A stretch of 9,833 nt of DNA from an uncultured Anaerolineaceae bacterium. Lineage in GTDB: Bacteria; Chloroflexota; Anaerolineae; Anaerolineales; Anaerolineaceae. This document shows, in pieces, positions 5,049 to 9,833 of the stretch. The translations under genes were made by a program, and so were the position numbers. The notes under the pieces are model-generated. The model was not told where the DNA came from. It ran no database searches and saw only the letters and a program-made list of their open reading frames with translations. The DNA lies in contig CALCQT010000392.1 of the NCBI GenBank assembly GCA_937894825.1, positions 1 through 9,833 of the forward strand, given 5' to 3'. The stretch's first letter is position 1. The number at the start of each line of letters is the position of its first letter.

Positions 5049-5072
5049 AAACTATTTTGATAGGAGATAGAA

Positions 5073-6311
5073 ATGAAAAAAAGGATACTTTGTTTGCTGT
5101 TAGCCTGTGTCTTAACGCTTATGGTGATCGGCCCTGTTTTTGCTGAAGGCAAAACCATTGTGTATTGGTCCATGTGGTCTGCCAGTGAACCGCAGGCCAT
5201 CGCGATCGCTGAAGCGGTGAAGGCTTATGAAGCGGCCTCCGGAAATACGGTCGATCTGCAGTTCAAAGGACGAACCGGAATGCGCGAAGGGCTGCAGCCG
5301 GCTTTGGATGCCGGAACTGTTATTGACCTGTTTGACGAAGACATTGACCGGGTTAATGTGGCTTGGGGCAATTACTTGCTGGATCTGGAAGATCTGGCGA
5401 AAGCTACGGACTATGAAGCCACTGCGATCAGCGGTTTGATCGCTGCGGCGCGCGAGGTGGCGGGCGGAACATTGAAGTCAATCCCGTATCAGCCATTTGT
5501 GTATACCATGTTCTATAATCAGGAAATCTTTGCCGAAGCCGGTATTGAGAGCGTTCCGACCACGTGGGAAGAATTTTTAGCTGCGTGTGAAAAAATTAAA
5601 GCGGCCGGTTACATTCCTTTTACAACGGATGATGCTTATGTTATGACGAATTTTGGTTATCATCTGGCACGTTATGGCGGTCAGGACCTGGTTATTGATG
5701 TCGTGACGAACGGGAATTGGGCCGAAACACCGGAAGTTTTGAAAGTTGCTCAGGACTACGAAGATCTGTATAACAAGGGCTATCTTTCATCCACGTTTGG
5801 GACCGCTGCCTGGCCGACAAACCAGAATGGTGAATTCGCTCTCGGTGATGTTGCCATGTACCTGAATGGTTCCTGGCTGCCGAATGAGGTACGGGGCATT
5901 ACCGGACCGGACTTCCAGTGGGGCGCTTTTGCATATCCGACCGTCCCGGGCGGAACGGATGGACTGGATGCCGGTAACTTTGGTGGTCAGGTTTATGGAA
6001 TCAATAAAAACACGGAAGTCGCCGAAGAAGCTTTTGAAATCATCCGCACCGTCACAAAGGGTGAATACGATCTGAAACTTTCGGTTGAATCCGTCGGTAT
6101 TCCTGCGGACACCACCAACACAGAATGGCCGGCTGCGCTCGCCGCTGTCAAAGAGGTTATGGCGAATTTGGCAGTCCGTTATGAATGGTCTGCGGGAAGC
6201 GAAAATAACCCGAACATGACGCCGATTATCAAAGAAAACTTCCAGAAACTCTGCACAGGTAACCTTACCGCTCAAGGATTTGTGGATGCGATGGAAGCTG
6301 CAAGTAACTAG
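5073..6311 (+). CDS. Extracellular sugar-binding protein of a CUT1-type ABC transporter
   Basis: A 412-residue solute-binding protein (family 1, MalE/UgpB-like) that would capture a sugar or oligosaccharide outside the cytoplasmic membrane and deliver it to the two permeases encoded next. It has an N-terminal signal peptide: MKKR, then a hydrophobic core (5-20), with likely signal peptidase I cleavage after VFA (22-24). Cys12 lies inside the core and has no proper lipobox, so a lipid anchor is unlikely. The mature start, KTIVYWSMWSASEPQA, is the usual first strand of the family. Later family features are VPTTWEEFLAACEKIKAAGYIPF (about 161-183), GDVAMYLNGSW and FGGQVYGINKNT, where a binding-cleft glycine-rich loop is usual. 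Start ATG 5073 follows AGGAG (5062-5066). It is the first gene of the operon and probably the most highly expressed. The substrate is not resolved. Confidence 0.93.
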   Translation: MKKRILCLLLACVLTLMVIGPVFAEGKTIVYWSMWSASEPQAIAIAEAVKAYEAASGNTVDLQFKGRTGMREGLQPALDAGTVIDLFDEDIDRVNVAWGNYLLDLEDLAKATDYEATAISGLIAAAREVAGGTLKSIPYQPFVYTMFYNQEIFAEAGIESVPTTWEEFLAACEKIKAAGYIPFTTDDAYVMTNFGYHLARYGGQDLVIDVVTNGNWAETPEVLKVAQDYEDLYNKGYLSSTFGTAAWPTNQNGEFALGDVAMYLNGSWLPNEVRGITGPDFQWGAFAYPTVPGGTDGLDAGNFGGQVYGINKNTEVAEEAFEIIRTVTKGEYDLKLSVESVGIPADTTNTEWPAALAAVKEVMANLAVRYEWSAGSENNPNMTPIIKENFQKLCTGNLTAQGFVDAMEAASN

Positions 6312-6328
6312 TCGATATTAAGTGATGG

Positions 6329-6365
6329 GGAGCGAAGGCCGAAAGTTTACGCTTTCGCTCCTTTT
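6329..6365 (+). terminator. Intercistronic hairpin with short T-run between binding protein and permease
   Basis: GGAGCGAA (6329-6336) pairs with TTCGCTCC (6354-6361) and is followed by TTTT (6362-6365). An inner alternative pairs CGAAAG (6340-6345) with CTTTCG (6352-6357). The short T-run suggests a partial terminator or 3' stabiliser that leaves the binding-protein message more abundant than the permease message, as is common in CUT1 operons. It lies 18 bases after the stop codon. Confidence 0.65.
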
Positions 6366-6394
6366 CAATCCTTTGTTCAGACACCGGGAAACAT

Positions 6395-6416
6395 AGAAAA
6401 CGAAAACGCTTTACAG
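6395..6416. promoter_or_regulatory. LacI/CcpA-like half-palindrome upstream of the permeases
   Basis: CGAAAACGCTTTAC at about 6400-6413 has the central CG flanked by A-run and T-run seen in LacI-family and cre operators, but it departs from the cre consensus at three positions. It lies in the 198-bp gap between the binding-protein and permease genes, which otherwise shows no gene. This is a weak candidate for sugar or catabolite control. Confidence 0.25.
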
Positions 6417-6509
6417 GGATTCTGGCAGCGCTATATCTTTTGATGATTTGTGGCTGGCTGGAACATTCTTTTCTGAAAATCCGGATTGTTGACAGACAGG
6501 AGAAGGTCC

Positions 6510-7415
6510 ATGAAAAGAAACAAGACAATGATCATCGTCTTTCTCACGCCGGCATTAGTCTTATTCTGTGCCATTTTTGTTTATCCGATTTTGCGAACCA
6601 TTGTTATGAGTCTGTTCAAAGTAGAGAATATCACTTCCGGAATTGCTCAGTGGCAGTATGTAGGTTTTCAAAATTATAAAAGTCTTGCCACCACCAGCCT
6701 TTTCAAGACTTCATTGCTGAATTTGCTTCGCATTTGGGCGATTGGCGGTATGGTCGTGATGAGCCTGGGGCTGCTTTTTGCGGTGATCTTAAACAGTGGT
6801 ATCCGGTTTAAAAACTTTTTCCGGGCCGTGATTTACATGCCGAACATTATCAGTGCTGTGGCGCTGGCAACCATGTGGATTCAATTTGTCTATAACCCCC
6901 GCTTTGGTTTGTTGACAAGCACCTTTAAATTGCTGGGGATGGACAGTCTGGCTGCGATCAACTGGACGGATACGACCCATAAATTCTGGGCACTTTTGTT
7001 TGCATATTGTTTCGGGATGGTGGGTTACCACATGCTGATTTTCTCAAGCGGGATCGAAAAGATTCCTCAAGAGTTGTTTGAAGCCTCTACAATAGACGGG
7101 GCCAGCAAAGTTCAACAATTTCGGCTGATTACCTTCCCATTGTTACGGAGCGTGCTTAAGACGAATATTACAATGTGGTCGATTACTTCAGTCGCCTTTT
7201 TTGTCTGGTCGCAGCTTTTCTCAATGGTTACTGCGGATACACAGACGATCACCCCGATGGTGTACATGTATTTGCAGGTTTTTGGAGCCGGGAATGTAAT
7301 CAGTGAACGGAATGCAGGCTTGGGTGCAGCCGTAGGCGTTTTCCTTGGTTTATGTGTCGTCATTGTCTTTGTGTTGACGAATCGCTTGATTAAGAATGAA
7401 GATCTGGAGTTTTAG
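6510..7415 (+). CDS. MalF/UgpA-type sugar ABC transporter permease
   Basis: A 301-residue inner membrane permease of the binding-protein-dependent transport family. The hydrophobic profile gives about six helices (roughly 8-30, 72-95, 105-127, 160-182, 222-245, 272-292), the usual number for the short MalF-like subunits. The cytoplasmic EAA loop that docks the ATPase is clear at 191-210: EASTIDGASKVQQFRLITFP, with the conserved D-G and the final hydrophobic-x-x-P. The start is ATG 6510, preceded by CAGGAGAAGG (6497-6506). An in-frame TTG at 6486 would lie upstream of that site and is rejected. The end, NRLIKNEDLEF, is typical. It lies 198 bp after the binding-protein gene, separated by a hairpin, and only 11 bases before the next permease gene, with which it should form a heterodimer. 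Confidence 0.94.
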   Translation: MKRNKTMIIVFLTPALVLFCAIFVYPILRTIVMSLFKVENITSGIAQWQYVGFQNYKSLATTSLFKTSLLNLLRIWAIGGMVVMSLGLLFAVILNSGIRFKNFFRAVIYMPNIISAVALATMWIQFVYNPRFGLLTSTFKLLGMDSLAAINWTDTTHKFWALLFAYCFGMVGYHMLIFSSGIEKIPQELFEASTIDGASKVQQFRLITFPLLRSVLKTNITMWSITSVAFFVWSQLFSMVTADTQTITPMVYMYLQVFGAGNVISERNAGLGAAVGVFLGLCVVIVFVLTNRLIKNEDLEF

Positions 7416-7426
7416 GGGAGAATGCC

Positions 7427-8305
7427 ATGAAAAAAAATCGATCCGGCGGAAGCCATTCCTGGAAAAAAGATCTGCGCTTGCTCCCCGGCTACCTGATTCT
7501 GACACTTTGGGTGGTTTTTACATTTGTTTTGATTGGCTGGGTATTTGCCGCCAGTTTCGCGACAACTCGGGAAATTTTTAAAGGCGAGGCGCTTTCATTT
7601 CCAAGCGGCTTGCACTTCGAGAATTATGTAAAAGCCTGGACTTCGCAGAACGTCTCCGTATTTTTTGCGAATTCACTTGCTTATGCCTCAATATCATCGA
7701 TTCTGCTCATTCTTATTTGCGCTCCGGCGGCTTATGTTCTCTCGCGGTTCAAATTCTTTTTAAATCATCCGATCCAAAGTGGTTTTGTGGCGGCGATGGG
7801 CGTGCCGATGGTGATGATCATTCTGCCATTGTTTGGCATTGTCACGCAAATGCAATTATTGAAGCAGGACGTCACAGTCCGGTTGCTGATGATCGTCTTA
7901 TATGTGGGGATCAATGTCCCCTATACAACCATCTTTCTGCTGGCTTTCTTTTCAAATCTATCCAGTACCTATGAAGAAGCGGCGGCGATTGACGGCTGCC
8001 CGCCGATGCGGATTTTTTGGAAAATCATGCTGCCGTTGGCGCAGCCCGGTATTGTTACGGTCAGTATTTTCAACTTTATCAATATCTGGAACGAATATTT
8101 CATGTCGTTGATATTTGCCAATAACGACCGGGTGAAACCGGTCGCTGTCGGTCTGTATTCCATGATCGATTCGATGAAATATACCGGTGACTGGGCTGGG
8201 ATGTTTGCCGCTGTAATCATTGTCTTTTTGCCGACATTTATTATTTATTTGTTTTTATCTGAGAAAATCATTGCCGGAATTACCGCCGGGGGAATTAAGG
8301 GATAA
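7427..8305 (+). CDS. MalG/UgpE-type sugar ABC transporter permease
   Basis: A 292-residue inner membrane permease, partner of the preceding MalF-like subunit. After a basic N-terminus (MKKNRSGGSHSWKKD) come about six helices (roughly 20-42, 78-104, 118-140, 153-175, 208-228, 258-278). The EAA loop lies at 184-203 (EEAAAIDG...IMLP) and is close to the family consensus. The C-terminus SEKIIAGITAGGIKG is the standard MalG-type ending. The start ATG 7427 follows AGGGGAG (7412-7418), which overlaps the stop of the upstream gene, so coupling is likely. No ATPase gene follows. As in many CUT1 operons, a shared MsmX/UgpC-type ATPase encoded elsewhere probably energises the transporter. The next gene begins three bases after its stop. 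Confidence 0.95.
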   Translation: MKKNRSGGSHSWKKDLRLLPGYLILTLWVVFTFVLIGWVFAASFATTREIFKGEALSFPSGLHFENYVKAWTSQNVSVFFANSLAYASISSILLILICAPAAYVLSRFKFFLNHPIQSGFVAAMGVPMVMIILPLFGIVTQMQLLKQDVTVRLLMIVLYVGINVPYTTIFLLAFFSNLSSTYEEAAAIDGCPPMRIFWKIMLPLAQPGIVTVSIFNFINIWNEYFMSLIFANNDRVKPVAVGLYSMIDSMKYTGDWAGMFAAVIIVFLPTFIIYLFLSEKIIAGITAGGIKG

Positions 8306-8308
8306 CGC

Positions 8309-9833
8309 ATGCCAGTTAAGATTCATGTTGTTTCATTGCCCATCACAGAACTGCAAGACGAAAATCCGCTGCCTTTTTTTCGTGCCCGGGAAGACAAAGC
8401 TGTCACGGACGGCGGGCTTTTACCCGAAGAGAGGGATGGTTTTAATTGGGAGACCGGGTTCCGGGTTTTGCCCTATCGGATACAGGATGCTTATGCGCCG
8501 GAATTCGAAGAAAGATCCATTAAGACGATTGTGCTTGAAAATGAATTTCTGCGTGCTTCTTTCTTGCCGGATTATGGCGGACGGCTATATTCACTGTGGG
8601 ATAAGGAAAAGTCGCGAGAGATGCTGTTTTCCAATCCGGTACTGAAAATGGGCAATCTGGCCTTACGGAATGCCTGGTTTTCGGGGGGCATTGAATGGAA
8701 TTTTGGCCATTTTGGTCATGGCTTTCAAACCTGCGCTCCGATGTTTTTTAATCAGCTGAAAGACGAAGCGGGCAATGAATTCCTGCGCATGTATGAATTT
8801 GAACGCTGCAAACGGCTCTTTTTTCAGATGGATTTCCATCTGCCTCCCGGAGCACGCCATTTAACAGTACATTTCCGGATCATGAACACCCGGAATATCG
8901 ATGTGCCTCTCTTTTTGTGGACCAACATTGCTGTCCGGGAAGAGGATGGGTGCCGGGTCTTCTCCGGAACGGAAGAAGTGGTTATCCTGGTTGAAAAACC
9001 GTCTGAAAATGTGAGATTTCTTCGTCATGGAAAATTGCCGGATCCTTTGGATCAGGGCATTGACCATACCTATCCGACCAATATCCATCATGCCGAAGAA
9101 TATTTTTATCAGAATGACGCTGACCAGGCCTGGGAAGCGATCGTTTATCCAGACGGAGAGATGTTCTATGAGCGTTCAAGCGGGAATTATCCCTACCGCA
9201 AGATGTTTTGCTGGGGAGCTCATGAGGGCGGAAAACGCTGGCAGGATTTTCTGAGCCGCCCGGGAGAAGGCGCTTACTTGGAAATTCAATCCGGCCTGTT
9301 CCGATCCCAGTTACACACCGGTCCGATCCCGGCTGGTGAGACGATCTCCATCACGCAGCTATTTGGCGGGACGGATGTGAATCCTGCGGTGAAGGATAGA
9401 CCATATTCCGAATCCAGAGCGGAAATCCAGAACATTGTCTCCGGGTATCTGGATGAAACGATCGTTCAAAACGAACATGAACGCTGTCTGAATCTTGCAC
9501 AAAAACCGGGTGGCGTTCCTCTGCACAGGGGTTCCGGATGGGGCGCGTTGGAACAGCGCCGGGATGCCGGCTTTGTTCCGGTGCATCTCACATTTCTCTC
9601 TGAAACGATAACAGAAGAACAAGCGGGGTGGGAATGGATTTCCCTGATGGAACAATCGCTCTCGTCCAATCCGGATCAGCCGGAGCTATGGACCCATTTA
9701 GGGATCGCAGCTTACGAGGAAAAAGAATACGAACGGGCGATGGAATGCTGGCAGAAATCGCTGGCGCTGCGTCCGGTGCCGTTGGCTTTGCGCAATTTGG
9801 CATTACTGGACGTTGCGAAGAACGATTTTGAAG
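8309..9833 (+). CDS. DUF5107 domain protein with C-terminal TPR repeats (3' end cut by window)
   Basis: One open frame of 508 codons runs from ATG 8309 to the right edge with no stop. The start lies 3 bases after the MalG-like gene, with AAGGGAT just upstream. Residues about 68-355 resemble the DUF5107 domain, a beta-sandwich like fold: PDYGGRLYSLWDKEKSREML (87-106), then NPVLKMGNLALRNAWFSGGI (109-128), EWNFG (129-133) and, near the end of the domain, YLEIQSGLFRSQ (323-334), LFGG (351-354). These blocks are the usual DUF5107 signatures (GGR, NPV..NLA.RNAWFSGG.EWN). A canonical tetratricopeptide repeat follows at about 457-490 (ELWTHLGIAAYEEKEYERAMECW...ALRP), and a second begins at the edge. 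Full-length family members are often about twice this size. There is no signal peptide, so it should act in the cytosol. Its place after a sugar importer suggests a role in handling the imported glycan, such as hydrolysis or isomerisation, but I know of no proven reaction. Confidence 0.85.
   Translation, partial: MPVKIHVVSLPITELQDENPLPFFRAREDKAVTDGGLLPEERDGFNWETGFRVLPYRIQDAYAPEFEERSIKTIVLENEFLRASFLPDYGGRLYSLWDKEKSREMLFSNPVLKMGNLALRNAWFSGGIEWNFGHFGHGFQTCAPMFFNQLKDEAGNEFLRMYEFERCKRLFFQMDFHLPPGARHLTVHFRIMNTRNIDVPLFLWTNIAVREEDGCRVFSGTEEVVILVEKPSENVRFLRHGKLPDPLDQGIDHTYPTNIHHAEEYFYQNDADQAWEAIVYPDGEMFYERSSGNYPYRKMFCWGAHEGGKRWQDFLSRPGEGAYLEIQSGLFRSQLHTGPIPAGETISITQLFGGTDVNPAVKDRPYSESRAEIQNIVSGYLDETIVQNEHERCLNLAQKPGGVPLHRGSGWGALEQRRDAGFVPVHLTFLSETITEEQAGWEWISLMEQSLSSNPDQPELWTHLGIAAYEEKEYERAMECWQKSLALRPVPLALRNLALLDVAKNDFE

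Larger units (their letters stand above)
4801..5072 (+). other. Long leader or intergenic region with a second 21-bp repeat pair and a hairpin
   Basis: No gene is supported in this stretch. It holds a second direct repeat, TGTTCATTT at 4910-4918 and 4931-4939, again with 21-bp period. Between the copies lies a palindrome, CATTTTGAAAATG (about 4913-4925). Just before the binding-protein gene is a perfect 9-bp hairpin, CAATTCATT (5024-5032) with AATGAATTG (5040-5048), 13 bases before the Shine-Dalgarno site AGGAG (5062-5066). A 19-codon frame from ATG 4862 has no ribosome binding site. Either a second, closer promoter or a structured leader is possible. Confidence 0.5.

Noticed and set aside
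5787..6275. A 162-codon - strand frame opposite the sugar-binding protein gene
   Set aside because: It is antisense to a clear secreted binding protein, with no start signal or domain.
8220..8645. A 141-codon + strand frame across the MalG end and the DUF5107 start
   Set aside because: It lies in another phase over two well-supported genes, and its translation is rich in Cys and Arg with no domain.
1..9833. CRISPR array, insertion sequence or transposase
   Set aside because: No regularly spaced repeats of CRISPR type and no transposase or terminal inverted repeats with target duplication were seen on either strand.

Overview
The window looks like a stretch of bacterial chromosome of moderate GC from an anaerobic or fermentative heterotroph. 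Compact co-directional transporter operons, strong Shine-Dalgarno sites, a PocR-type AraC regulator and a DUF5107/TPR gene beside a sugar ABC transporter are compatible with Clostridia-like Firmicutes, Spirochaetes such as Sphaerochaeta, or Chloroflexi. The substrate-binding protein has a signal-peptidase-I type signal and no convincing lipobox, which argues mildly against a typical Gram-positive. The phylum cannot be fixed from this sequence.

Region 1 (1-2447, + strand) is the 3' end of a branched-chain amino acid type (Liv) ABC transporter operon. It holds the end of the permease livM, then the overlapping ATPase genes livG and livF. A zinc-dependent nucleobase/nucleoside deaminase follows 65 bp later, then a 54-residue two-helix membrane protein with a consensus ribosome binding site. 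LivG appears to lack about a dozen residues just after the H-loop.

Region 2 (about 2448-3835) is a short, AT-richer patch that looks like a remnant of an integrated element. It begins with the 3' part of a tRNA-Gly(CCC) gene whose 5' part is absent, a typical footprint of a tRNA-targeting integrase. Next come a hypothetical small gene and an excisionase-type helix-turn-helix gene on the - strand, then a divergent Xre/cI-like repressor on the + strand. The intergenic switch region contains a near-consensus promoter and several inverted repeats. No integrase is present.

Region 3 (3832-9833) is a sugar-uptake locus. A PocR-AraC regulator (- strand) is divergent from a CUT1-type ABC transporter: substrate-binding protein, MalF-like permease and MalG-like permease, followed by a DUF5107/TPR protein that runs off the window. 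No ATPase gene is seen here, so a shared MsmX/UgpC-type ATPase probably serves it. The regulator-transporter intergenic region carries two different direct-repeat pairs, each with exactly 21-bp periodicity, the geometry expected for AraC-family operators. An intercistronic hairpin between the binding-protein gene and the permeases probably sets their relative expression.

I found no wholly new system. The most distinctive points are the LivG lesion, the tRNA-anchored xis/repressor remnant, the paired 21-bp repeats and the DUF5107 protein coupled to sugar uptake.
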